Origin: CAMYKD01 sp041617155
Lineage (GTDB): Bacteria; Pseudomonadota; Alphaproteobacteria; Kiloniellales; JAKSDN01
Assembly (NCBI GenBank): GCA_041617155.1
Contig: JBFJPL010000112.1
Location: 1-13,111, forward strand
Length of the DNA: 13,111 bases
Direction of reading: 5' to 3'
Below, piece by piece: positions 1 through 7,571 of the stretch (positions are counted from its first letter, which is position 1; each line of letters opens with the position of its first letter). The position numbers and the translations under genes are program-made. The notes beneath the pieces are model-generated. The model worked only from the letters and a program-made list of their open reading frames with translations, did not search any database and was not told where the DNA came from.

Positions 1-1
1 C

Positions 2-1600
2 GTTGCGCGCAGCCGGGGCCTGCTCGGTCAGGCATCCGCCGCCGTCGATTTCGAGAGCTTCGAGCCCGTTGGCTGGTCCGTACTGCTAGCCGAAGGCTCG
101 CTGGCACCGCTCACCGTTAACGTGGCCCGTGCCCAGCAGGCAGTGGCTGAACAGGGCGGCCAACTCTATCCCGACGCCGCCCCGCGCCCCGATGACGCGG
201 CGACGTTCTTCGGCCTCTATGCCGCATTGGCGACGCCGGCCCGGGTCGGTCGCAACTTGCTGGGTGACCGACTCTATAACCGTGTCTTGGCCGACCTGAA
301 GGAGGGCGACCAGCTGATCTTCGTCGGTGGTGAGGGTGTTTACTCCTTCAAGGGAACAGCCTATGTGCGGAGCGGCGTGTTCGAGCGCATACAGTTGATT
401 CAGGGCAACCGGACCTTCCGTTTCCGCAAGGACGACCACATCCGTATCGAGAAGTTGACCGCCGAGGGCGCACCGGAACTACGCGAAATGGCGGTCTTCA
501 TCGTGCGCGCCGCCAGCGGCTTTTTGCCGCTCGTGCCCTGGCGCCTGGAGATCCTGGTTACCGCCGACGGCGAGGCGGGTCAGCCGGCCTTTGCCACCTT
601 CACGCTGCCCTACCGTCTGCCCGGCCGCTATGCGCCGGCGGGCGCCGACCCGGCTGAAGAGACGGGCGAAACGCCGCTGTGGCATCAAACCTGGCGGGAA
701 CGGCGCTTCGACATCGCGATCCTGGTCTTGGCGTTGGCGGCCTTGACCGTGATCCTGGTTTTTCAGGACGTCGTGGCGCGCCGGCGGCGCCTGTACGAGC
801 GCGTGCGTGTCGGCTTTCTGATCTTCACCTTGATCTGGCTCGGCTGGATGGCCGGCGCGCAGCTCTCGGTGCTCAACGTGCTGACCTTCGTCAACGCAAT
901 CATGACCGAGTTCCATTGGGGCTTCTTCCTGCTCGACCCCCTGATGTTCATCCTCTGGGGCTACGTCGCCGTGGCGATGCTGTTCTGGGGCCGCGGCGTG
1001 TTCTGCGGCTGGCTTTGTCCCTTTGGCGCGTTGCAGGAGTTGACCAACCGCCTGGCCCGCTGGGCGCGGGTGCCGCAGTGGCGCCTGCCGTTCGGCCTGC
1101 ACGAGCGGCTGTGGCCTCTGAAATACATCGCTTTCCTGGCGATTTTCGCCATCTTCCTGGGCGATCTGTCGCTCGCGTTGCGGGCCGCCGAGGTCGAGCC
1201 CTTCAAGACCGCCATCGTCCTGCATTTCGACCGGCCCTGGCCCTACGCGCTCTATGCCGTGGTGCTGCTCGTCGCGGGACTGTTCGTCACGCGGGCCTAT
1301 TGCCGCTATCTCTGCCCGCTCGGCGCGGCGCTGGCGATCCCGGCCCGGCTGCGGATGTTCGAGTGGCTGAAGCGCCGCTGGCACTGCGGCACGCCTTGCC
1401 AGCAGTGTGCCCAAGCCTGCCCGGTCCAGGCGATTCATCCCGAAGGCAAGATCAACCCGAACGAATGCATCCACTGCCTGAACTGTCAGGTGAACTACTA
1501 CGACGACCAGCTTTGCCCGCCGCTCATCGAACGGCGCAAGCGGCGCGAGAAGCGGGAGGCCGGGCGGCAGACCGTTGGCACGACCGGCGGCGCTGTGTGA
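2..1600 (+). CDS. nosR: NosR, nitrous oxide reductase accessory/regulatory membrane iron-sulfur flavoprotein (5' truncated)
   Basis: NosR supports expression and in vivo activity of nitrous oxide reductase, probably by passing electrons from the quinol pool to periplasmic NosZ. The frame is open from base 2, so the start and the FMN-attachment region lie outside; 532 residues are visible of a protein usually about 700 or more. After a soluble periplasmic part (to about 690), about five hydrophobic helices follow. Two polyferredoxin motifs, CGWLCP (near 1003-1020) and CRYLCP (near 1301-1318), sit at membrane edges. The C-terminus carries a double 4Fe-4S region (about 1384-1530) with CQQCAQACP and CIHCLNC plus a later Cys. 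The stop TGA (1598-1600) lies only 6 bases from the stop of the convergent hemerythrin gene, so no nosZ follows directly. Identification as NosR is firm; the electron-transfer role is family knowledge. Confidence 0.93.
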   Translation, partial: VARSRGLLGQASAAVDFESFEPVGWSVLLAEGSLAPLTVNVARAQQAVAEQGGQLYPDAAPRPDDAATFFGLYAALATPARVGRNLLGDRLYNRVLADLKEGDQLIFVGGEGVYSFKGTAYVRSGVFERIQLIQGNRTFRFRKDDHIRIEKLTAEGAPELREMAVFIVRAASGFLPLVPWRLEILVTADGEAGQPAFATFTLPYRLPGRYAPAGADPAEETGETPLWHQTWRERRFDIAILVLALAALTVILVFQDVVARRRRLYERVRVGFLIFTLIWLGWMAGAQLSVLNVLTFVNAIMTEFHWGFFLLDPLMFILWGYVAVAMLFWGRGVFCGWLCPFGALQELTNRLARWARVPQWRLPFGLHERLWPLKYIAFLAIFAIFLGDLSLALRAAEVEPFKTAIVLHFDRPWPYALYAVVLLVAGLFVTRAYCRYLCPLGAALAIPARLRMFEWLKRRWHCGTPCQQCAQACPVQAIHPEGKINPNECIHCLNCQVNYYDDQLCPPLIERRKRREKREAGRQTVGTTGGAV

Positions 1601-1606
1601 TGGCCG

Positions 1607-2002
1607 TTAGCCCAGCATCCTGTGCAGCCGGGCGTCCTTGGTCTTGAAGTGGTTCGTGAACCATTCGCGCAGGTGAGCGGAGAGGGTTTTGTCGTAGTCG
1701 GGGTCGGCGTCGTCCTCGTAGCGATCCATGATGTCGCGGATCTCGTCCAACAGCCGCTCGTGATCTTCCTTGTGTTCCGCGTATTGGTCATAGCGGTAGT
1801 CGCGCATGATCTTTTCCTCGAGCGCGAAGTGGGCCGCGATCTTGGCATAGACCTCGCCCAGGAAGGCGCTCACCGCCTCCTTGGTGCCTTCACCCTGCGC
1901 TTCGGCGTGGAGATCGTTGATCAGCGTGATCAGGCCGCGGTGCTCGAAGTCAACCTCGGGCACCCCGATCTTGAAGTCGTCCCGCCATTCGATCAGCGTC
2001 AT
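1607..2002 (-). CDS. Bacteriohemerythrin, single domain
   Basis: This is a 131-residue oxygen- or NO-binding di-iron protein of the bacteriohemerythrin family. All seven iron ligands are visible at the expected spacing: H21 (VDFEH), H58 and E62 (HFALE), H77 and H81 (HKEDH), H118 and D123 (NHFKTKD). The length matches the stand-alone cytoplasmic family; there is no signal peptide or fused signalling domain. The start ATG (2000-2002) has an AAGGAGG ribosome site 5 bases upstream. The gene is the last of the minus-strand operon, 31 bases after the 167-residue protein. It meets nosR tail to tail with 6 bases between the stops. In methanotrophs such a protein is reported to supply O2 to a membrane monooxygenase. 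Here, at the end of a probable NO reductase operon, NO or O2 scavenging or delivery is an inference. Confidence 0.92.
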   Translation of the reverse strand: MTLIEWRDDFKIGVPEVDFEHRGLITLINDLHAEAQGEGTKEAVSAFLGEVYAKIAAHFALEEKIMRDYRYDQYAEHKEDHERLLDEIRDIMDRYEDDADPDYDKTLSAHLREWFTNHFKTKDARLHRMLG

Positions 2003-2007
2003 TGGCG

Positions 2008-2014
2008 CCTCCTT
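2008..2014 (-). promoter_or_regulatory. Ribosome binding site of the bacteriohemerythrin gene
   Basis: The minus strand reads AAGGAGG here, 5 bases before the ATG at 2002. It is one of the strongest ribosome sites in the window and suggests high expression of this last gene of the operon. Confidence 0.7.
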
Positions 2015-2033
2015 CGGCGCGGCTTTGCACGGT

Positions 2034-2537
2034 TCATCTTAGGATAAATCCGCCGCTCTCGGTGCGGAAATCGACCACCAGGTTCTGTTGCGGCCGCAGC
2101 TCGACGACCTCTTGGAACTGGTAGTCGTAGCCTTCAGTCCTGTCTGTGTCACGCAGCCGCAGGGTCAGACTGTAGCTCCCAGGCTGCACCTCGAAGCGTT
2201 CATAGATGCGCGCCGGCCCGTCCTCCGCAAATCCGGTTGGCGGAAAGGCGTCGCGGACCAGAACCCGGTCGCCGAGCAGAACTTCGAGCCAGATCGGCAG
2301 CCGCTCGCGGGCGCAGCTTAAAGGCTTGCGCATGTTCGGCGCCAGTTCGGCGATCTCCTCGGCGGAAAGCCGGCGGCACGCCTCCCGCCGCTGCGCGCTG
2401 TGCACCAGGCTGACCTTGAGAAGCGCCTGGTCCGGCGGGAAGTGGACATAGTTCGGTGACTTTGAGAAGGTCGCAAAGGCGGCCGCGATGCCCAGATAGA
2501 CCACTGCCTGACCGAGGTAGCGCAACGCCCTAGACAT
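2034..2537 (-). CDS. Uncharacterised 167-residue membrane-anchored periplasmic protein of the NOR-like operon
   Basis: I do not recognise a named family. The ATG at 2537 overlaps the stop of the upstream cytochrome b fusion by 8 bases (ATGTCTAG) and has an AAGGCGG-like ribosome site, so I prefer it to an upstream start at 2579. Residues about 5-25 form one hydrophobic segment, read as an uncleaved anchor or signal. The rest is soluble, with alternating hydrophobic residues typical of a beta sandwich. Two cysteines (in EACRR and SCARE) sit about 25 residues apart and could form a disulfide. The C-terminus ends in a strand-rich stretch (QNLVVDFRTESGGFILR). Translational coupling to the cytochrome b gene suggests an accessory or assembly subunit of the same complex. 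SenC-linked NOR clusters of ammonia oxidisers also carry a small unknown orf; whether it is homologous cannot be judged here. Confidence 0.8.
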   Translation of the reverse strand: MSRALRYLGQAVVYLGIAAAFATFSKSPNYVHFPPDQALLKVSLVHSAQRREACRRLSAEEIAELAPNMRKPLSCARERLPIWLEVLLGDRVLVRDAFPPTGFAEDGPARIYERFEVQPGSYSLTLRLRDTDRTEGYDYQFQEVVELRPQQNLVVDFRTESGGFILR

Positions 2538-4119
2538 GGTCGGCCGCCTTTTGCTGTTCGGCTCCGGCACCGGCCGCACCGGCCGCGACCGTCCCTTCGA
2601 TCCGCGGCAGCGCCTTCAGGCGGGCGACGAAGGTGGCGATTGCCTCGTCGAGCTGGCGCCGGTCCGGCCGCGCGGCCCAGAACTTTTCGATGCGCTCGCG
2701 CGGGATCCGGTTTCGCAGATAGGGGTCGCGCCGCCGGGCCAGGCGGTCCTCCGTCCAGGCCACGCCGAAACGGTGGAAACATTCGCCCTCGCGGCAGCCG
2801 GTCAGGAACACGCCATCTGCCAGATCGCGGCTCAACACGAAATCAATGAAAGAGGGCGGCAAGGCGGCGATGCAGGGCAGGCTGAGCGCAACCACGCCCT
2901 GAGCCTCGAGCCCGCTCGTGGCGATCGCATGGTCGCATCCGAAGACGACCACGCGGCCCTCGCCGGCCGGCACCTCGGTCTTGCGCTCCAGTTCCGCGCG
3001 CAACGCGGCGAGCGAACGGTCCGGTAGGTCGATCCCGGGCACCAGGTCGCTGGCGCGCCGAAACGGCGTCGAGGTCGGGCAGGCGCCGGCGCAGATGCCG
3101 CAGCTGACGCAGAAAGACGGGTCGACCGCCGCTTCCTGGCTGAAGGGCAGACCGTCGGTCCGTGGCTGCATGGTGATGGCGTTATAGGGGCAGTCCTCGA
3201 CACATCGCGTGCAGCCGTTGCAGTTGTCGAGATCGACCTCGGCCGACTTGGCCCGCCGCATCGGCGGCATCCAGGGCAGCACGGCGAGCATGAGTGTTAG
3301 GGTGCCGGCCAGCGCCCAGACCGTGCCGCCCGTCCAGATGTCGAGCAGCGGATAGGCTGCCAGGTAGAACCAGTCGAGGCCGACCACAGCCGGCACCGTC
3401 GCCAGATCGGCCGGGCCCTGGCTTTCTGCCGGCTCGACCAGCGAGAGGACGACCAGCATGGCGAAGGTACCGACCGCGAGGCCGCGCGCCGGATTGATCT
3501 TTGGGCGGCTGACGCGCTGCAGATGGATCCAGAGCACGACCACCAGGAACAACGGCACCGCGATGTGCATGAAGGTAAGCAGGGTGAAAAACCGATCGTC
3601 GAGGATGCTGGGCGCCAGGAAGTTGCGGGCGACCGGTTCGCCGAAGATCGGCAGCCAGTCCAGCCATTCCGTGGAGGCAACGGCGATGTACTGGGCCAGC
3701 TTATCCCAAACCATCCAATAGCCGGTGATGCCGGCGGCCAGGGTCAGCCAGAGTATCGGCACACCGGTGACCCAAGTGAACCAGCGCTTGCCGCGGTAGC
3801 GGTCGAGCGAGAACTCGCGCAGCATGTGGACCGCCATCATCAAGACCATGCCGTCCGATGCGTAACGGTGCAGGCTGCGCATGACGCCGCCCAGGTACCA
3901 CTGTTCGTAGGTCATGTATTCGATCGAGTCGTAGGCCTCGGTTGTGCCGGTGTCGTACAGGATAAAGACATAGACGCCGCTGACCGCGACGATCCAGAAA
4001 TAGAAGAAGCCAAGGGCCCCCAGATTGTAGAACGGATTCCAGACCGGCCCGAAGATACGGTCGAACCAGCCCTCGACCCATTGGAAGCCGAGGCGCAGAG
4101 GCCGCTGTAGGAAGGTCAT
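2530..4119 (-). CDS. Cytochrome b / 2x[4Fe-4S] ferredoxin / MvhD-like fusion protein
   Basis: This 529-residue chain has three parts. Residues 1-285 are a membrane cytochrome b with two b-heme sites, H84/H98 and H185/H199, both pairs 14 apart as in bc1/b6f, and a degenerate Qo motif LDWF (248-251) where PEWY is usual. Residues 296-350 hold two classical ferredoxin motifs: C300/C303/C306/C310 and C337/C340/C343/C347. Residues about 386-485 resemble the MvhD (hydrogenase/heterodisulfide reductase delta) domain with C395, C416, C442 and C447 (GCREGEC). The usual CxxC at its start is reduced to one Cys (GCDHA). The tail is Ala-rich. It probably moves electrons between quinol or a soluble donor and the oxidase-like complex encoded upstream. 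No Rieske protein or cytochrome c is encoded nearby. The gene follows the SCO gene after 19 bases and overlaps the next gene. The domain calls are firm; the direction of electron flow is unknown. Confidence 0.9.
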   Translation of the reverse strand: MTFLQRPLRLGFQWVEGWFDRIFGPVWNPFYNLGALGFFYFWIVAVSGVYVFILYDTGTTEAYDSIEYMTYEQWYLGGVMRSLHRYASDGMVLMMAVHMLREFSLDRYRGKRWFTWVTGVPILWLTLAAGITGYWMVWDKLAQYIAVASTEWLDWLPIFGEPVARNFLAPSILDDRFFTLLTFMHIAVPLFLVVVLWIHLQRVSRPKINPARGLAVGTFAMLVVLSLVEPAESQGPADLATVPAVVGLDWFYLAAYPLLDIWTGGTVWALAGTLTLMLAVLPWMPPMRRAKSAEVDLDNCNGCTRCVEDCPYNAITMQPRTDGLPFSQEAAVDPSFCVSCGICAGACPTSTPFRRASDLVPGIDLPDRSLAALRAELERKTEVPAGEGRVVVFGCDHAIATSGLEAQGVVALSLPCIAALPPSFIDFVLSRDLADGVFLTGCREGECFHRFGVAWTEDRLARRRDPYLRNRIPRERIEKFWAARPDRRQLDEAIATFVARLKALPRIEGTVAAGAAGAGAEQQKAADHV

Positions 4120-4138
4120 CGCCCGTGGATTGCCTTGG

Positions 4139-4957
4139 TCATGCGCCGCGCGCCCTCTGATGCGATCGTCGCCAAGCCATGACCAGGATCGCCGCGATCC
4201 CGATCATGCTGAGCAGGCCCACGGTCATGCTGATGAAAATCGAATAATCGAACTTGTAACGCTCGCTGGCTGGATCGTACAGGGTGCAGAACAGCCTGAC
4301 CCGGTTGATCAGGCCCTCCAGGCTGACGAAGTTGGCACGCCTGCCGAACACCAGTTCCTTGAGCGGCTCGACCAGGGCCGGCGCCTCGAAATCGGAGCCG
4401 TAGACATGGCGGTAAACCCGGCCCTCCGGATCGATCACCGTGGTCTGCGCCAGATGGTCGAAGCCCCGGGGCGAGGGAAAGTAGATGAAGCCGAGATCGG
4501 CCGAAAGCTTTTCGACGGTGGCGCGCCCGGCGCTCAGGAACCGCCAGTTCGGCAGGTCTACGCCCTGGCTGACCGCGTAGGCGCGCATGCGCGCCGGCGT
4601 ATCCTGGTCGCTGTCGAACCCGATGGTGAGCACCGAGAAGCTGTCCGGGCCGAGCGCGTCTTGCGCCACCTCGACGGCACGGTGCAGCGTCTGCACGATC
4701 AGCGGGCAGGTGTGGGTGCAGGCGGTATAGACCAGGTTGACCACCAGAGCTTTGCCGCGATGCTCGGCGAGACTGACCGGCTTGCCGCGCCGGTCAAGGA
4801 AAACGTAGTCGCCGAGTTGCCGGCCGATGGCCGACTGGCTGTAGCGGATCGCCGCTTCGGCATCGAAGGCCGAGGGCGGCTGGTCGCCATGTGCCGCTAG
4901 CGGTATGGCAAGCAGGCCCAGCAGGCAGCCGGCCAGGACGCTTGTTGCGGCGCGCAA
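4139..4957 (-). CDS. SCO1/SenC-family copper chaperone, C-terminally anchored
   Basis: SCO proteins deliver copper to the CuA site of oxidase subunit II and have a thioredoxin fold. The copper-binding CxxxC is C80/C84 (CTHTCP) and the distal ligand is H168 (GFDHLAQTTVID). A signal-like hydrophobic stretch (about 5-22) ends in LAAHG. A second hydrophobic helix lies near the C-terminus (about 238-262), so the protein is probably membrane-held at its end. The open frame extends into ctaB, but no ATG fits. I chose TTG at 4957 because GAGAGGG lies just upstream; a TTG at 4972 overlapping the ctaB stop is the alternative. Its place beside a CuA subunit II gene fits a copper-loading role. SenC is also part of the norSY-senC clusters of ammonia oxidisers, which resemble this layout. 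Confidence 0.9.
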   Translation of the reverse strand: MRAATSVLAGCLLGLLAIPLAAHGDQPPSAFDAEAAIRYSQSAIGRQLGDYVFLDRRGKPVSLAEHRGKALVVNLVYTACTHTCPLIVQTLHRAVEVAQDALGPDSFSVLTIGFDSDQDTPARMRAYAVSQGVDLPNWRFLSAGRATVEKLSADLGFIYFPSPRGFDHLAQTTVIDPEGRVYRHVYGSDFEAPALVEPLKELVFGRRANFVSLEGLINRVRLFCTLYDPASERYKFDYSIFISMTVGLLSMIGIAAILVMAWRRSHQRARGA

Positions 4958-4963
4958 GGACCG

Positions 4964-4970
4964 CCCTCTC
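4964..4970 (-). promoter_or_regulatory. Ribosome binding site deciding the TTG start of the SCO gene
   Basis: The minus strand reads GAGAGGG, 6 bases before the TTG at 4957. It overlaps the end of ctaB, giving translational coupling, and supports 4957 over the other in-frame TTG at 4972, which lacks a comparable site. Confidence 0.5.
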
Positions 4971-5835
4971 AAGCGAGCAAGAGGCGGTCGAGGATAGCCG
5001 CCGTCTGAAGCAGGGCCAATTGCAGCAGCGACGCGCGGAAGTTGGCCATCGCCGCCCGTGGCCCCGGGTTTCTGACCAGATCGATGCTCTTGGCGACAAA
5101 ATAGGCGCCGCCGACGATCGCTCCCACCAGAAAGATCGGACCGAGTCCGAAAGCGACAGGCAGCAGTGACAGCAGGACCAGGGCGAGGGTATGGCCGAAG
5201 ATCACCCATGCCGCCGGGCCGTCGCCCACCACCACGGGCAGCATCGGCACGCCGGCCCGGGCGTAGTCCTTGTGCAAGGCGGTCGCCAGGCTCCAGAAAT
5301 GCGGCGGGGTCCAGAGAAACAGCACCACGGCCAGGATGATCGGCGCCGGCGCCAGGCCGGGATCGACCGCCGACGCCCCGGCCAGGACGGCGAAACTGCC
5401 GGCGAGGCCACCCAGCACGATATTGAGCCAGGTCCGGTTCTTGAGCCAGACCGTATAGACCACGCCATAGACGAAGGCGCCCAGGAAGACGTGCAGCGCG
5501 ACCCAGCCGTTGAGCACCACGGCCGAGGTGCCGACCGCGACCGCCAAGGTCGCCGCGATAACCGCGAGCCAGACGGGGCCGGCTTGGTAGCGGCCGGTCA
5601 CGAAGGGCCGGCTCCGGGTCCGCGCCATGCGCGCGTCGAGGTCGCGCTCGACATACTGATTGAAGGCGCCCGCGCTGGCCGCCGACAGCGTTACGGCCAG
5701 AGCCAGCACGACGAGTTGCCAGGCCGCCGGCGCGGCACCCGGCGTCATCGCCACGCCGGCCATCGCGCTGAATGTGATCGCCACGGCAATCCTCAGCTTG
5801 AATACCGAAGCGATAAGCCTGATGTCGGCGCCCAT
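4969..5835 (-). CDS. ctaB: Protoheme IX farnesyltransferase (heme O synthase)
   Basis: This 288-residue integral membrane UbiA-family prenyltransferase attaches a farnesyl group to heme b, giving heme O, the precursor of heme A. The first polyprenyl-diphosphate/Mg motif is N59 to D67 (NQYVERDLD) followed by ARMARTRSRP. The second conserved region is HFWSLA...HKDYARAGVPMLP, typical of CtaB/CyoE. About nine hydrophobic helices and the length match the family. The ATG at 5835 has GGTGAGG close upstream and follows the subunit I gene by 27 bases. No ctaA (heme A synthase) is in the window. The operon therefore suggests heme O, or heme A made with a CtaA encoded elsewhere, in the neighbouring oxidase-like enzyme. 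Canonical cNOR and qNOR contain only heme b or c, so a dedicated ctaB here is informative. Confidence 0.95.
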   Translation of the reverse strand: MGADIRLIASVFKLRIAVAITFSAMAGVAMTPGAAPAAWQLVVLALAVTLSAASAGAFNQYVERDLDARMARTRSRPFVTGRYQAGPVWLAVIAATLAVAVGTSAVVLNGWVALHVFLGAFVYGVVYTVWLKNRTWLNIVLGGLAGSFAVLAGASAVDPGLAPAPIILAVVLFLWTPPHFWSLATALHKDYARAGVPMLPVVVGDGPAAWVIFGHTLALVLLSLLPVAFGLGPIFLVGAIVGGAYFVAKSIDLVRNPGPRAAMANFRASLLQLALLQTAAILDRLLLA

Positions 5836-5862
5836 AGCCTCACCCCTGCCGGGTTACATTGG

Positions 5863-7557
5863 TTAGCTGAGTGGCCAGACCTCGGAGAGGTATTTCCAGT
5901 TGACGGAATAGTAGGCGACGAAGGCCAGGAAGAAGACGCTGACCAGGATATAGGTGCCCGGTACATGCAGCGTACCCGCATTGCCGTAGCTGCCGACCGC
6001 GGCCATGCCGGGCACGACATCGGACTGTTCGGACACGGGGCCGCCCTCGCGGCGCTTGCCGAACAGGATCGAGCCGACGACGACGACGATGTACATCGCG
6101 CCGCCGAGCGCGGCGAGGATTGCGCTCAGGCCGTTCAGGCCCATCATCAGGAAGGCCGTGGCCGGGTACTCGAAGGTCAGGATCGAGTCGCCGAAGCCGA
6201 TGTCCCAGTGGCGGCGCGAGACGCCCAGCGTGCCGGCGCCCATCATGAAGACGGAGATGCCGGCGACGCCGATACCGAATATGTAGGGCTGCCACTTGGC
6301 GACGCCTTTCAGGATCAATTCGCGCCGGAAGATCAGCGGCACCACGAGGTAGGTCATGGCCATGAAGGCGAGCGTCGTACCGGCCACCACCGTGGCGTGG
6401 AAGTGCCCTGGAACGTAGAGCGTGTTGTGCATGATCAGGTTGATTTGCTCCGTGCCCAGGACGACACCGGAAATCCCGCCCAGGAAGCCGAACATGACCA
6501 GCGACAGGAACATGCCGGCGAAGGCGGGGTTGCCCCAGGGCGCTCTGCGCAGCCACTCGAAGATGCCGCGCGTGTAGCCCTTGCGGCGCTGCGCCGCCTC
6601 GATGGCGCCCGGCACGCTCATGCCATGGATCATGCTGCCCAGCACCGCCAGGTAGATCGCGTAGCTGGTGTTGAAGACCTTGTACTCCGAGCTGAGGCCC
6701 GGTTCCGCCAGCAGATGGTGCGCGCTGGCCAGCTGCAGGAACAGGATGTAGAGCAGGAAGGCGGTCCGGCTGACCTTCTCGGACAGCGGACGTGCGCCCA
6801 AAACCATGGCCGCGATGGCGTACCAGACCGCGACGTGCGCGGCGACGTTGATCTGCTGCGAGGAGTGGCCGAGGCCCCACCAGACGATTTTGTAGACAAC
6901 CGAATCGATATGGCTGATCAGCCCGACCGACCACAGGAAGGTCGGGATCAGGATGATCGCGCCGGAGGCCAGCGTGAAGACCGCGATGATCGCCGCGGTC
7001 AGCGCGCCGAAGGTGACCAGAGGTATCGAGCCCTCGTAGGTGCGTTCGTCGCGGGCGATGACCAGTGTGCCGAAGAACACGCAGACCCCGATCAGCGCGC
7101 CGACCGCGAACAGGATCAGCGCCAGATAGAAATGCGGTGCCGCCTGCATCGGCACGTAGGAGGTGAACATGACGCTCGATTCGCCCTGCAGCACGGCGAC
7201 GTTGGCCAGGATCGAGCCGACCAGCATCAGGAGAAAGGCGATCCAGGCAAGCCATGGCGTCGCCAGGCGGCAGTTCAGCAAAACCGCCGAGGCGAAATAG
7301 AGGACCGCCATCTCGAAGAAGATGATCCAGAAAAGCAGGACGTCGAGACCGTGCGCGGTCAGCACGGAGTAGAAGGCCTCGGCCGACAGAAGGTGCACCT
7401 CCGGCCAGCGGGTCAGAGCCACGAGCAGGCCGAACAGACCGCCGATCAACAGGAAGACCACGGCGACGACAGCGTTCGCCTTGATCAGGGACTCCGCCGG
7501 CAGGTGGACCTTCAGCCCGGTATCCGGGCAAGTCCGGAATGCCGTGTTTGCCGCCAT
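5863..7557 (-). CDS. Heme-copper oxidase superfamily subunit I with Tyr-to-Gln active site, probable nitric oxide reductase
   Basis: This 564-residue protein has about 12-13 membrane helices. All histidine ligands are present: H69 (helix II) and H387 for the low-spin heme, H385 for the high-spin heme (GHFHATV), and H231, H280 and H281 (HH pair) for the dinuclear metal. In A/B-type oxygen reductases helix VI reads HPxVY, with the Tyr cross-linked to His. Here it is H231-S-S-Q-Q235, so Gln replaces Tyr. The C-type helix VII Tyr position (six before the HH pair) is Leu. Loss of this tyrosine is the hallmark of NO-reducing members, including the proposed eNOR/sNOR families that keep a CuA subunit. 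A homology search would probably label it cytochrome c oxidase or ba3-like. The ATG at 7557 has GGGAGAGG upstream and follows the subunit II gene by 14 bases. NO reduction is inferred from active site and context; the exact family is not assignable by eye. Confidence 0.9.
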   Translation of the reverse strand: MAANTAFRTCPDTGLKVHLPAESLIKANAVVAVVFLLIGGLFGLLVALTRWPEVHLLSAEAFYSVLTAHGLDVLLFWIIFFEMAVLYFASAVLLNCRLATPWLAWIAFLLMLVGSILANVAVLQGESSVMFTSYVPMQAAPHFYLALILFAVGALIGVCVFFGTLVIARDERTYEGSIPLVTFGALTAAIIAVFTLASGAIILIPTFLWSVGLISHIDSVVYKIVWWGLGHSSQQINVAAHVAVWYAIAAMVLGARPLSEKVSRTAFLLYILFLQLASAHHLLAEPGLSSEYKVFNTSYAIYLAVLGSMIHGMSVPGAIEAAQRRKGYTRGIFEWLRRAPWGNPAFAGMFLSLVMFGFLGGISGVVLGTEQINLIMHNTLYVPGHFHATVVAGTTLAFMAMTYLVVPLIFRRELILKGVAKWQPYIFGIGVAGISVFMMGAGTLGVSRRHWDIGFGDSILTFEYPATAFLMMGLNGLSAILAALGGAMYIVVVVGSILFGKRREGGPVSEQSDVVPGMAAVGSYGNAGTLHVPGTYILVSVFFLAFVAYYSVNWKYLSEVWPLS

Positions 7558-7571
7558 GATGTGCCTCTCCC

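Noticed and set aside
479..1474. A 331-codon minus-strand open frame opposite nosR
   Set aside because: nosR is secure from its cysteine motifs and membrane helices; the antisense product is Gln/Arg/Glu-rich noise.
5840..7531. A 563-codon open frame on the minus strand, shifted relative to the subunit I gene
   Set aside because: It shares almost the whole span with subunit I, which has all heme and copper ligands in frame; the shifted product is Arg/Gly/Pro-rich without domains.
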